Assembly (NCBI GenBank): GCA_937873245.1
Contig: CALMVY010000232.1
Span: forward strand, 1 to 27,808
Length of the DNA stretch: 27,808 nt
Origin: an uncultured Arthrobacter sp.
Lineage (GTDB): Bacteria; Actinomycetota; Actinomycetes; Actinomycetales; Micrococcaceae
Direction of reading: 5' to 3'
A model generated the notes under the pieces. It searched no databases. It was not told where the DNA came from and was given only the letters and a program-made list of their open reading frames with translations. The position numbers and the translations under genes were made by a program. Shown piece by piece: positions 1 through 7,757 of the stretch. Within the stretch, counting starts at the first letter, position 1, and each line of letters opens with the position of its first letter.

Positions 1-50
1 TCGCTGGGCTCATAACCCAGAGGTCACAGGTTCAAATCCTGTCCCCGCAA
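1..50 (+). tRNA. tRNA-fMet (CAT), 3' part, cut by window start
   Basis: Anticodon stem 4-8/16-20 (CTGGG/CCCAG) closes a 7-nt loop with anticodon CAT at 11-13. The variable loop is 21-25, the T arm 26-42 (ACAGG, TTCAAAT, CCTGT), the acceptor strand 43-49 (CCCCGCA), and the discriminator A is at 50. CCA is not encoded. The three consecutive G:C pairs at the base of the anticodon stem and the A at position 72 (unpaired with C1 in initiators) mark initiator rather than elongator tRNA-Met. The D arm and 5' acceptor strand lie outside the window. Confidence 0.93.
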
Positions 51-67
51 CTGAAGAAGAAAAAGAT

Positions 68-98
68 AAGGCCCGGATCTGTTGATCCGGGCCTTTCT
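68..98. terminator. Bidirectional intrinsic terminator between tRNA-fMet and photolyase
   Basis: A perfect 12-bp stem, 68-79 (AAGGCCCGGATC) with 84-95, closes a TGTT loop. On the plus strand TTTCT follows. On the minus strand the stem is followed by a T-rich run (reverse complement of 52-67). It can therefore end both the tRNA transcript and the convergent photolyase transcript. Confidence 0.88.
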
Positions 99-168
99 CG
101 TTGCCACAGGAACCGCAACCGGGTGGCTGCAAACCCGTGCCGTGCGGCCGGGCAGGCCCTGGCCCGCC

Positions 169-1608
169 TCAGCCGTCCTTGAGCCGCTGGTACGTCTCCA
201 GCGCCCGGGCACGGGACTCCGGCAGCTCGACCACAGGGCCCGGGTAGTCGGCAGCCAAACCGGCGGCCTTCCACGGTTCGTGGATGGTTTTGTCGTCCAG
301 CCCCGACAGCTCCGGCAGATACTCGCGCAGATAGCGGGCACCGGCGTCGAACTTTTTGCTTTGGGTGACAGGGTTGAAGATCCGGAAGTAGGGCGAGGCG
401 TCGGCGCCGGATCCGGCCACCCACTGCCAGTTCGCCGGGTTGCTCGCGGCGTCGGCGTCCACCAGGGTGTCCCAGAACCAGGCCTCGCCGATCCGCCAGT
501 CGGCCAGGAGGTTCTTCACCAGGAAACTCGCGGCGGCCATCCGGACCCGGTTGTGCATCCAGCCGGTCTGCCAGAGCTGGCGCATGCCGGCGTCCACCAG
601 GGGATAGCCGGTGCGGCCCTGCTGCCAGGACTCGAGTTCGGCGTCCGACGGCGTCTGCCAGGCGAAGCGGTCAAACTCGGGACGGTAGTTGCGGGTGGCC
701 AGTTCCGGGTTCTCGTACAGCAGTTGCCAGCAGAACTCCCGCCAGCCGAGTTCGGAGCGGAAGACGCCGACGTCGGCCGGCGCCGCGGGCCCAAAGCGTT
801 CGCGCAGGGCGTGCCAGATCCGGAAGGGGCTGATTTCGCCGAATCGCAGATGGGCGGAAAGCCGGCTGGTCCCCTCGACTCCGGGGGTGTCCCGGCCGGT
901 GCCGTATTCCTCTGCCGGGCCGTCGAGGAAATCCTCAAGCCGTTCGTGGGCCCCGGCTTCCCCCGGCTGCCAGGTATTCGCGAGGCCGGCGCTCCAGTCC
1001 GGCGTGCGGGGGAGCAGCCCCCAGTCCTCCAGGGCATCGCCGGCCGGGAGCCGTCCCGCCGAGTCCGCCGGCGGGGCAGGGAGGCGCTCCGGAGCGTCCA
1101 GGGGGAACCGGGGCTCCGGAGCATCCAGGCACGCCCGCCAGAAGGGCGTGAAGACCTTGTACGGCCCGCCCGCTCCGGTCCGCACCGTCCACGGCTCGAA
1201 CATGAGGTTCGCCTGGAAGCTGGCAGCAGTGAGGCCCTGTTCAGCGGCCCACGCCTTGACGCCGGCGTCCACCTCGCGTTCCGGGCCCCCGTAGCGGCGG
1301 TTCCACAGCAGGGTCGAGGCTCCGGTTTCCTGGCCAAGGTCCCGGATGATGCCCGCGGCCGCCCCGCGGCGCAGCAGCAGGCGCGAGCCCCTCGCCTCCA
1401 GACTGGCAGCAAGGTCCGCCAGGGAATGGTGGAGCCACCATTTCGTGGCGCCGCCGAGGGGGCGCACGCCGGGAGAGTTTTCGTCGAGGACATACACCAC
1501 GGTCAGTGGCTGACCCAGTGAGGCCGCTTCGCTCAGGGCCGGGTTGTCGTCCAGCCGGAGGTCGTCGCGGAGCCAGACAAGGGTCGAAGACAGGGATCCC
1601 GAAGACAT
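169..1608 (-). CDS. phr: Deoxyribodipyrimidine photolyase (class I CPD photolyase/cryptochrome family)
   Basis: This is a flavoprotein that splits UV-induced cyclobutane pyrimidine dimers using light. It has 479 residues, the usual size for bacterial class I photolyases. The N-terminal Rossmann-like antenna domain starts at STLVWLRDDLRLDDNP (about 8-23). The C-terminal FAD/DNA-binding domain holds RTGYPLVDAGMRQL (332-345), WMHNRVRM (350-357) and WFWDTLVDADAASNPANWQW (377-396), the family signature. The reading frame is open upstream to 1686, but I choose ATG at 1608: the extra 26 residues are basic and atypical, the family starts just before VWLRDDLR, and a TACCGT -10-like box lies exactly 6 nt upstream. 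It is transcribed alone, convergent with the tRNA. Antenna chromophore and exact substrate (CPD or 6-4) cannot be told from sequence alone. Confidence 0.96.
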   Translation of the reverse strand: MSSGSLSSTLVWLRDDLRLDDNPALSEAASLGQPLTVVYVLDENSPGVRPLGGATKWWLHHSLADLAASLEARGSRLLLRRGAAAGIIRDLGQETGASTLLWNRRYGGPEREVDAGVKAWAAEQGLTAASFQANLMFEPWTVRTGAGGPYKVFTPFWRACLDAPEPRFPLDAPERLPAPPADSAGRLPAGDALEDWGLLPRTPDWSAGLANTWQPGEAGAHERLEDFLDGPAEEYGTGRDTPGVEGTSRLSAHLRFGEISPFRIWHALRERFGPAAPADVGVFRSELGWREFCWQLLYENPELATRNYRPEFDRFAWQTPSDAELESWQQGRTGYPLVDAGMRQLWQTGWMHNRVRMAAASFLVKNLLADWRIGEAWFWDTLVDADAASNPANWQWVAGSGADASPYFRIFNPVTQSKKFDAGARYLREYLPELSGLDDKTIHEPWKAAGLAADYPGPVVELPESRARALETYQRLKDG

Positions 1609-1614
1609 GGGTCC

Positions 1615-1620
1615 ACGGTA
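1615..1620 (-). promoter_or_regulatory. -10-like box for leaderless photolyase mRNA
   Basis: On the minus strand TACCGT (preceded by TG, an extended -10) ends 6 nt before the ATG at 1608, so a normal start point would fall on the start codon. No convincing -35 or Shine-Dalgarno is present. Confidence 0.5.
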
Positions 1621-1687
1621 CACGCGCAAGCTCCGAGCACGGGACGGGCTGGCACGGCGCAGACTGGCCCGTACGCCAGGACACAAC

Positions 1688-1735
1688 AGAGGCCGGGCCC
1701 GGTGACCGTCGGTCGACGATCCGGGCCCGGCCTCT
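1688..1735 (-). terminator. Terminator downstream of pspA
   Basis: The perfect 15-bp inverted repeat 1688-1702/1721-1735 encloses an 18-nt loop that itself holds a small GACC/GGTC stem. It lies 44 nt after the pspA stop and before the photolyase start. The minus-strand tail (TGTTGTGTCC) is only moderately T-rich. Confidence 0.72.
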
Positions 1736-1779
1736 AAAGGTCCGGTGCAGGAGTCCGGCGGAAGCCCGCCGGGGGAGTG

Positions 1780-2565
1780 CTAGAGCTTGTCGAAGTCGGC
1801 TTCGTCGACGGTCGAGCCGGCCTTCTGTCCCTCGCCGGCGCCGATTGCCGCCGGCGCGCCGCCGGACTTCAGCGCGGCGAGCCGTGCCTCGATTTCGGTC
1901 TGCTCGCCGAGGTCCTCCAGCGAGTTGAACTGTGCGTCCAGGCTGGACGCGGCAAGCTCCTGCTGGCCGCGAACCTTCGCTTCTTCGCGGCGGATCTTCT
2001 CTTCGAAGCGGCCCACCTCGGAGGTGGGGTCCATGAAGTCGATGCTCTTGAGGGCGTCGTGCACCTGCGACTGGGCTGCAGCGGTCTTGGAGCGCGCCAC
2101 CAGCTGGTTGCGCTTGCTGGTGAGCTCGTTGAGCTTGCCCTTCATCTGGTCCAGGCCGTGCTTGAGCTTGTCCACGACCTCGGACTGCGAGGCGATGCTC
2201 GGCTCGGCGGCCTTGGCATCGTTCTCCGCGGACATCTGGCGCTGCAGGGCCACCTTGGCAAGGTTGTCGAACTTCTCGGCGTCGGCGGTGTCGCCCTTGG
2301 CGCGGTACTCATCGGCCTTGCGGGACGCGGCGAGGGCCTTGCGGCCCCAATCCTGGGCGTTCTTGACGTCTTCGTTGTAGTCGTCCTGAAGCATGCGCAG
2401 GTTGCCGATGGTCTGCGCCACTGCGGACTCGGCCTCGGCAATGTTGTTGGTGTAGTCCCGGACCATCTGGTCCAGCATCTTCTGCGGGTCCTCGGCCTGG
2501 TCCAGCAGGGAGTTGATGTTGGCCTTCGCCAGCTGCGCCATGCGGCCGAAAATGGACTGCTTCAT
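1780..2565 (-). CDS. pspA: PspA/IM30 (Vipp1) family membrane-stress protein
   Basis: Peripheral inner-membrane protein that oligomerises on damaged membrane to keep the proton gradient. The 261 residues show the family pattern. The N-terminal amphipathic segment is MKQSIFGRMAQLAKANINSL. Next comes the DPQKMLDQMVRDY stretch (about 26-38), then a long Ala/Glu/Lys/Gln-rich coiled coil to about residue 190. A less ordered C-terminal tail ends in DFDKL. Start: ATG at 2565 with AAAGG about 8 nt upstream. It lies 131 nt downstream of the TPM-domain gene on the same strand, so the two are probably co-transcribed; a 17-bp dyad in the gap suggests extra regulation. No PspF or PspBC genes are seen here, as expected in actinobacteria. 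Confidence 0.95.
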   Translation of the reverse strand: MKQSIFGRMAQLAKANINSLLDQAEDPQKMLDQMVRDYTNNIAEAESAVAQTIGNLRMLQDDYNEDVKNAQDWGRKALAASRKADEYRAKGDTADAEKFDNLAKVALQRQMSAENDAKAAEPSIASQSEVVDKLKHGLDQMKGKLNELTSKRNQLVARSKTAAAQSQVHDALKSIDFMDPTSEVGRFEEKIRREEAKVRGQQELAASSLDAQFNSLEDLGEQTEIEARLAALKSGGAPAAIGAGEGQKAGSTVDEADFDKL

Positions 2566-2585
2566 GGTGATACCTTTCGTCCTGC

Positions 2586-2602
2586 TCAGTGGTTCCCACT
2601 GA
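2586..2602. promoter_or_regulatory. Dyad upstream of pspA (candidate operator or leader hairpin)
   Basis: TCAGTGG-ttc-CCACTGA is a perfect 7-bp inverted repeat with a 3-nt centre, 21-37 nt upstream of the pspA ATG. A second perfect palindrome (GCGGGAGCTCCCGC, 2642-2655) lies further up in the same gap. No binding protein can be assigned. Confidence 0.4.
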
Positions 2603-2696
2603 ATTCGGTGAACAGTGAAAATGTACTTCTTCCATCCGCCCGCGGGAGCTCCCGCCGGCGCCTAGTCTGTTTCCGCTTCGTGTGCGGCGGGTAGGG

Positions 2697-4733
2697 CTAG
2701 AAGCTCCCTGCGTCTCCTCCGCCGAAGTCCCCTCCGCCGCCTCCGCCAAAGTCGCCGCCACCCCAGCCGCCGCCGGAGTCACCTCCGCCGCCCCAGCCGC
2801 CGCCCCCACCGCCATTCAGGATGGAGTTGATCAGGATGCCGCCCAGGATCGCGCCACCAAGACCCCCGCCTCCGCCGCCGCCGAACATCCCGCCGCGCCC
2901 GTAGCCCTGGTTGGCGTAGCCGCCGAAGTGGTCGACGTCAGACTGGGCCAGCTGCGCTGCCTGTGCCGCCAGCGCGTGCGCCTGTTGGGCGTACTGCAGG
3001 GCGGTGACAGGGTCGGTACGCGAAATTGACAGTGCGTAGTCCAGATTCCGCTGGGCCTCAGCCAGGCGGGTCCGGGCCTCGGTACCCACGCCGCCGCGGC
3101 GGGCGGTGATGTAGTCCGACGTCGCACTGATCTGCGCCTGCGCGGACATGATGCTCTGCTGCAGCGAGGCCTGTGCGCGGCGGGCCTGGTCCTGCTGGTC
3201 GCGGATGCCGGAGAGGGCCGCATCCAGCGACTGATGCGCCGTCTCGACGCGTTCCAGCGTGGCGATCGGATCGATCTTGCCGCCTTGGATGTCTGCCTTG
3301 ACCCGTGTGAGCGAGGCTTCAACGGCGGCCACCGGGCCGGCGAGTCCAGGGTGCGCCCCGGACTGGATCAGGGCCTTGGCCTGTGCCAGATCCTGGGAGG
3401 TGTCGACGACGGCGGACTCCAGTCCGTTACGGGCCTCATCGAGGTTTCCGGCGACCTTGGTGATGGCGCCGATCAGCACGTTCGTCTGGTGCAGGCTTTC
3501 TTCCGCTGCCCGGACGGCGACGGCGGCGAGGCTGCCCTCACCGGCGTTGAGCTTCTCCTGGGCCGTGAGGGAGGCGTTCTGCACGAAGGCCAGCCGTTCC
3601 TTGGCCTGGTTGATGTTGTCGCCAACCTGCACCAAGGCGCTTTCGGCATACTTGGCCCGCAAGTCGGTGAGCGACTGTTCGGCGCTGGCGATCTTGGCTT
3701 CTGCCTCGCTCGCGCCGGCGCTGACCGCGGCAAGAGCCTGCGGGGCGTTCTTCTCGAGCTCGCGGAGTGAGTCGAAGTCCGCCTTCTGCTCCTGAAGGGA
3801 GGTGAGCGCCGCCTCGGAACGCCGGATGATCTCGCCGAGCCAAGTCCGCTGCTGCTCCTCAGTATCGGGGATGTGGTCGTCGAGCTGCTGCTGCAGTTTG
3901 AAGGACTCGGACATGTGGCCCTTGGCGTCCTCCAAAGCCTTCGTGAAGTTCCCGACGGCGGCGTCGCCGTACTGTGCCTGCGCGAAGCCAAGTTCCTGCT
4001 CGCTGGACTTGATGGCGTCGTCGGCCTCGATCAGCAGTGAGCCGCTCTTGCGGCGCAATTCTTCGACCGTGAGTCCTGCGAGCGGATCCAGCTCGGCGCC
4101 CTGCGCGCCGGAGCCGGCTACCGCCCCCGCTGCGGCTTTCTTGCGGCGGTTGCGGAGGTAGAGGTAAGCGCCCGCCCCGCCTGCCGCAACGACGCCCACG
4201 CCGACGAGCACGGCGCTGCCTGCGCCGTCGCCCGAGGAAACCGAGCCGCTTCCGCCCCCGGCGGCGTCGCCGACGGCAGTGGCAGTGTCGATGGCCGCCT
4301 GGGCGAAGTCCCGCTTCCCGCCGGCGAGGTTAGGCACGATGGCGTTCTGGGTTATGTTGCTGGTCTTGGGATAGATGGCGCTGGCCGAGTTGGGCGAGAA
4401 GTAGTATTTGCCGTCGTCGGACATAGTGAGGATCACGTCGGCCTTGCCCATGCCTTTGTTGGTGGCTACGGCCTGGGCCCAAGCTTTCGGGTCCGTAGGA
4501 TTCTCAAATGTCTTTGCCGTGATCACATAGAGGTTGTACTTGTGGTCCTTGAGAAGCTTCTGGATGGCGTCCTGGACTTCGCCCGTACGGCTTCCGAGAA
4601 CGTTGCCGCTGTCAACGATGTTTTGACCGGACGGTATGGTCACCGGATCCTCGGCAAGGGCCGGAGCGGCGGGAAGCGCCAGCAGTCCGACGACGCCAAG
4701 AACGGCGAGGAGACGTTTATAGGTAGACCGCAT
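2697..4733 (-). CDS. TPM-domain membrane protein with coiled coil and Gly-rich tail
   Basis: 678 residues. Signal peptide 1-27 (hydrophobic core LLAVLGVVGLLALPAAPALA, cleavage after ALA). A TPM (TLP18.3/Psb32/MOLO-1) domain spans about 33-155, with D-I-Q-K-L-L, YNLYVITAKTF and DVILTMSDDGKYYF segments. A Gly/Ser linker follows, then a single membrane helix about 172-193 and a basic stop (RNRRKK). A long Gln/Ala/Glu coiled coil runs from about 218 to 600, with an extremely Gly-rich tail at 604-678. This layout is common in actinobacterial TPM proteins, which often sit beside pspA as here. The TPM domain would be extracellular and the coiled coil cytoplasmic. Start: ATG at 4733 with GAAGGG about 7 nt upstream; the open frame upstream to 5009 is non-coding in style. 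Biochemical role unknown; an envelope-stress role is inferred from context. Confidence 0.9.
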   Translation of the reverse strand: MRSTYKRLLAVLGVVGLLALPAAPALAEDPVTIPSGQNIVDSGNVLGSRTGEVQDAIQKLLKDHKYNLYVITAKTFENPTDPKAWAQAVATNKGMGKADVILTMSDDGKYYFSPNSASAIYPKTSNITQNAIVPNLAGGKRDFAQAAIDTATAVGDAAGGGSGSVSSGDGAGSAVLVGVGVVAAGGAGAYLYLRNRRKKAAAGAVAGSGAQGAELDPLAGLTVEELRRKSGSLLIEADDAIKSSEQELGFAQAQYGDAAVGNFTKALEDAKGHMSESFKLQQQLDDHIPDTEEQQRTWLGEIIRRSEAALTSLQEQKADFDSLRELEKNAPQALAAVSAGASEAEAKIASAEQSLTDLRAKYAESALVQVGDNINQAKERLAFVQNASLTAQEKLNAGEGSLAAVAVRAAEESLHQTNVLIGAITKVAGNLDEARNGLESAVVDTSQDLAQAKALIQSGAHPGLAGPVAAVEASLTRVKADIQGGKIDPIATLERVETAHQSLDAALSGIRDQQDQARRAQASLQQSIMSAQAQISATSDYITARRGGVGTEARTRLAEAQRNLDYALSISRTDPVTALQYAQQAHALAAQAAQLAQSDVDHFGGYANQGYGRGGMFGGGGGGGLGGAILGGILINSILNGGGGGGWGGGGDSGGGWGGGDFGGGGGGDFGGGDAGSF

Positions 4734-5041
4734 GTGCAACCCTTCAGCACTTCTGCGACCAGTTCGGGCCGAACCGGTCGTCACAGAATGCAGCAGCGCC
4801 CCCGCGCAGATGTAAAGCCGCAGGTCGCTGTGGCAATTCCATTTGATTCTATGGTGCACCCAATAGGCCGTCCACCGGCGGGAATATGCCACCAGCGAAA
4901 AGCGCTGAACGTGTGACGGCACTTCCGGGAAGTCCCGCGAAGGAACCCCGTCCGGATGTACAGCAACCTCCCAGCAAACGTGTGCCCTAGTCTCAGTGAA
5001 ATCGTCCATAGTTAATGAAGACGAGGATGAAAGGAAGTCTC
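4734..5041. other. Divergent intergenic region between TPM and htrA-like genes
   Basis: This 308-bp gap holds the two divergent promoters and no convincing gene. The open frames crossing it have poor codon pattern and no family match. On the minus strand TAGAAT (plus 4846-4851) is a plausible -10 for the TPM gene. For the htrA-like gene, TAGTCT (near 4989) is the best -10-like candidate. Neither has a clear -35. Confidence 0.5.
4756..4780. promoter_or_regulatory. Dyad in the leader of the TPM gene
   Basis: Imperfect 11-bp arms (CGACCAGTTCG / CGAACCGGTCG, one mismatch that is a G-U pair in minus-strand RNA) around GGC, 23-47 nt upstream of the TPM start codon. It could be an operator or an RNA hairpin near the ribosome site. 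Confidence 0.4.
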
Positions 5042-6694
5042 ATGACTGAGAACCCAGCGCAGGGCGCTTCACCAGAGAACCGGGAGCCGGCCACGCCGAA
5101 CGAGGGCCCTTCAGGGCACCCGCAGGCTGCGCCTGCGCCGGACTCAGCGCACGAGAATCCGACCCTCCGGCTGGACCGGGGCGCGGACAACCCCCCGCAG
5201 CCGGTCTACCCGCAGCACCAGCCGTCCTACGGCCGCCCTCCGGCACCGGAAACCCAGCAGTTCGGCGCACCGCAGGCATACGACCAGCGGGGCGCCACCC
5301 CCCGTTACGGCCAGACGGCCGGGAGTTCCGCCTTCGGCCAGCCCCAGCAGCCGCACAGCCAGTACGCGAACGGCCAGCACACGAACGGCCAGCACAACCA
5401 GGGTTCCTTCGGCCAGCCGCAGCACGGGGGCTTCGGCGGCCAGCAGCCCGGTTCCCCCTACGCCACCAACCCGGCCCACGCCCCGAAGCGCAAGGCCGCC
5501 TTCGGTGTCCCCACCCTCGTGGCCAGCATTCTTGCCGCCGGCCTCGTCGGCGGCGGAGTCGTCGCCGGGACCACGCAACTGCTGGGGGACCAGGCGGTCA
5601 CGTCCACGGGATCCAGCAACAGCAGCCAGGCCGGCCCCGTCATCGTGAACAACAGGGAAGACGTGAACGCCATCACCGCGGCCGCTGTGAAGGCCACGCC
5701 CAGCGTCGTGACCATCAAGGCAGCAAGCGGCAGTGAGGGCGGCACCGGTTCAGGCATCATTCTGGATGGTGAGGGCTATGTCCTCACCAACACCCACGTC
5801 GTCACCCTCGATGGCACGGCGGCCAACGCCACGATTGAAGTCCGCATGAGTGACGGCAAGGTCTACGCCGCCGACATCGTCGGCACGGACCCCCTGTCCG
5901 ACCTCGCTGTGGTGAAGATCCAGAACGGCTCCGGGCTGGTTCCGGCAGTTTTGGGCGATTCCGGCAAGCTGAACGTCGGGGACACCGCCGTCGCGATCGG
6001 CTCGCCGCTCGGCCTCACCGGGACCGTCACCGACGGCATCGTGTCGACCCTGAATCGCACCATCAGCGTCGCGTCCTCGGCCGCTCCCAAGGAGGGCGCA
6101 GACAACCCACAGGGTGGAGACCAGGGCTTCCAGTTCGCCCCGCCGGACGGTGGGCCGGGCCAGAGCACCGCCAATCAGGGAAGCATCTCCATCAACGTGA
6201 TCCAGACGGACGCAGCCATCAACCCCGGCAACTCCGGCGGCGCCCTCGTCAACACCAAGGGTGAGATCATCGGCGTAAACGTCGCCATCGCCTCGGCCGG
6301 CGGCGACTCCACCAGCAGCGGCAACATCGGCGTCGGCTTCAGCATCCCGATCAACCATGCCAAACGCGTCGCCCAGGAGATCATCAGCACCGGCAAGGCC
6401 ACCCACGGCCAGTTCGGCGTGAGCGTAAAGCAGAAGACGGCGGGTTCCTCGGCATCCGGGTTCTCCGTCGGGGCGGAGGTCGCCACGGTCGAGCCAGGCT
6501 CCGCCGCGGACAAGGCCGGCGTCAAGGTCGGCGACGTCGTAACGAAGTTCCAGGACCGCGCCATCAGCGATCCTAACCAGCTGACGGCCGCCGTCCGCGA
6601 ACAGCCCGCCGGAGCCTCGGTGAAGGTCACCGTCCTCCGCGACGGCAAGGAGCAGCAGCTGAGCGTGACCCTTGGCGCGGCCGCAGAACAATAG
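5042..6694 (+). CDS. HtrA/DegP-like membrane-anchored serine protease with PDZ domain
   Basis: 550 residues. The cytoplasmic N-terminus (1-150) is disordered and rich in Pro, Gln, Gly and Asn. A single membrane helix spans about 154-178. The trypsin-like protease domain at about 205-450 has the full triad: His252 in NTHVV, Asp287 in DPLSDLAVVKI, Ser398 in NPGNSGGAL. Between Asp and Ser there is a 40-residue Gly/Pro/Gln-rich insertion (about 345-385). A C-terminal PDZ domain (about 457-545) contains VEPGSAADKAGVKVGDVV. The family degrades or refolds misfolded proteins outside the membrane; actinobacterial members are PepD/HtrA-like. Start: ATG at 5042 with AAAGGAAG about 6 nt upstream; in-frame ATGs at 5015 and 5027 are possible but less well placed. 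It is divergent from the TPM-pspA pair. Confidence 0.95.
   Translation: MTENPAQGASPENREPATPNEGPSGHPQAAPAPDSAHENPTLRLDRGADNPPQPVYPQHQPSYGRPPAPETQQFGAPQAYDQRGATPRYGQTAGSSAFGQPQQPHSQYANGQHTNGQHNQGSFGQPQHGGFGGQQPGSPYATNPAHAPKRKAAFGVPTLVASILAAGLVGGGVVAGTTQLLGDQAVTSTGSSNSSQAGPVIVNNREDVNAITAAAVKATPSVVTIKAASGSEGGTGSGIILDGEGYVLTNTHVVTLDGTAANATIEVRMSDGKVYAADIVGTDPLSDLAVVKIQNGSGLVPAVLGDSGKLNVGDTAVAIGSPLGLTGTVTDGIVSTLNRTISVASSAAPKEGADNPQGGDQGFQFAPPDGGPGQSTANQGSISINVIQTDAAINPGNSGGALVNTKGEIIGVNVAIASAGGDSTSSGNIGVGFSIPINHAKRVAQEIISTGKATHGQFGVSVKQKTAGSSASGFSVGAEVATVEPGSAADKAGVKVGDVVTKFQDRAISDPNQLTAAVREQPAGASVKVTVLRDGKEQQLSVTLGAAAEQ
5368..5396 (+). repeat. 15-bp-period coding repeat in htrA N-terminus
   Basis: GAACGGCCAGCACA occurs at 5368-5381 and 5383-5396, encoding tandem N-G-Q-H-(T/N) units in the disordered cytoplasmic segment. 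Confidence 0.8.
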
Positions 6695-6734
6695 CAGCCA
6701 GCAGTAATAGCAGCGCGAAGCGTTCGAATCCTAC

Positions 6735-6768
6735 GGCCGGGCCGCTCCAACAGGAGCGGTCCGGCCTT
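6735..6768 (+). terminator. Terminator after htrA-like gene
   Basis: A 14-bp stem 6735-6748/6753-6766 (one G-U pair) with an AACA loop, followed by TTCGGTGT. It lies 40 nt after the protease stop codon. Confidence 0.8.
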
Positions 6769-6942
6769 CGGTGTGCTGTACGGTACCCGCCCTGACGCAG
6801 GCCTTAACCTGAGCCGCGCCGGCAGCCCCCGATATGGTTAGCTAGGAGCACCCGGCACTCCCGGGCGCTCCCTTGGCCACGACCCCACCCGGCTGGCTGT
6901 CCACCCGCATGGAAGGCTGCTGTAAACACAGTGGAAGAGACA

Positions 6943-7743
6943 TTGAAGATCATCGTGCTGGTCAAGCACGTCCCTGACGCTCAGTTTGACCGGCATCTCA
7001 CCGGCGAGGGCAACACCACGGACCGCTCCGAAAGCATCCTGTCCGAACTGGACGAATACGCGCTTGAGGCGGCACTGCAGCTGATCGAGGCCCGCGGCGG
7101 GGAGGCCGCCGGCAACAAGGTCATCGCGCTGAGCATGGGCCCCGCCGGAGCTGTCAACGCCGTGAAGAAGTCCCTGCAGATTGGCGCCAGCGAAGGCGTC
7201 CACCTCAGCGACGACGCACTGGCCGGATCCGACGCCGCGGCCACCTCGCTGGCGCTGGCCGCAGCCATCCGCCACCTCGGCGCAGACACCCCCGCCGACC
7301 TCATCCTCACCGGCATGGCCTCCACCGACGGCGAGACCTCCCTGGTGCCCGCCCAGCTCGCCGAGCGCCTGGACCTGCCGCAGGTCACTTTCGCGTCCTC
7401 CGTGGAGCTCGACGGCGCCCGGCTCACCGCCCGCCGCGACGGCGGCACCCACTCCGATACCGTCGAGGCGACGCTGCCCGCCCTCGTCTCGGTCACAGAC
7501 CAGATCAATGACCCCCGCTACCCGAACTTCAAGGGCATCATGGCGGCCAAGAAGAAGACCATCACCACGCTGACCCTTGCCGACATCGGCGTCGACCCGG
7601 CGCAGGTGGGACGGTCCGGTTCCTGGACGTCCGTCGACTCCGCCGAGGTGCGCCCGGCGCGCACCGCCGGCACCATCATTACCGACGAGGGCGACGCCGG
7701 CATCAAGCTGGTTGAGTTCCTGGCCGCCCAGAAGCTGCTCTAA
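6943..7743 (+). CDS. etfB: Electron transfer flavoprotein, beta subunit
   Basis: EtfB pairs with EtfA to carry electrons from acyl-CoA and other dehydrogenases to the quinone pool. The ORF starts KIIVLVKHVPDAQFDRHL and has the family segments DEYALEAALQL, LILTGMASTDGETSLVP and an LVSVTDQINDPRYPNFKGIMAAKKK stretch near the AMP/FAD contact. Length is about 266 residues, normal for the family. Start: I prefer TTG at 6943 because homologues begin MKI and GGAAGAG sits at 6933-6939; GTG at 6931 (four residues longer) is the alternative but has its purine run 14 nt away. etfA follows after 14 nt with AAGGGG as its ribosome site. Known as FixA in mycobacterial annotation; no nitrogen fixation is implied. 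Confidence 0.95.
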   Translation: MKIIVLVKHVPDAQFDRHLTGEGNTTDRSESILSELDEYALEAALQLIEARGGEAAGNKVIALSMGPAGAVNAVKKSLQIGASEGVHLSDDALAGSDAAATSLALAAAIRHLGADTPADLILTGMASTDGETSLVPAQLAERLDLPQVTFASSVELDGARLTARRDGGTHSDTVEATLPALVSVTDQINDPRYPNFKGIMAAKKKTITTLTLADIGVDPAQVGRSGSWTSVDSAEVRPARTAGTIITDEGDAGIKLVEFLAAQKLL

Positions 7744-7757
7744 GGGGATTCTCAGAC

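Noticed and set aside
1..50. Elongator tRNA-Met
   Set aside because: Three G:C pairs in the anticodon stem and A at position 72 favour the initiator.
82..1521. 479-codon open frame on the plus strand
   Set aside because: Antisense to photolyase, whose family motifs are unambiguous, and it runs through the terminator stem.
1777..2694. 305-codon plus-strand frame
   Set aside because: Mirror of the pspA gene; Leu/Val/Gly-rich translation with no family.
2700..2900. Low-complexity GGN-rich DNA as a possible repeat array
   Set aside because: It is the coding sequence of the Gly-rich tail of the TPM protein; unit length is irregular.
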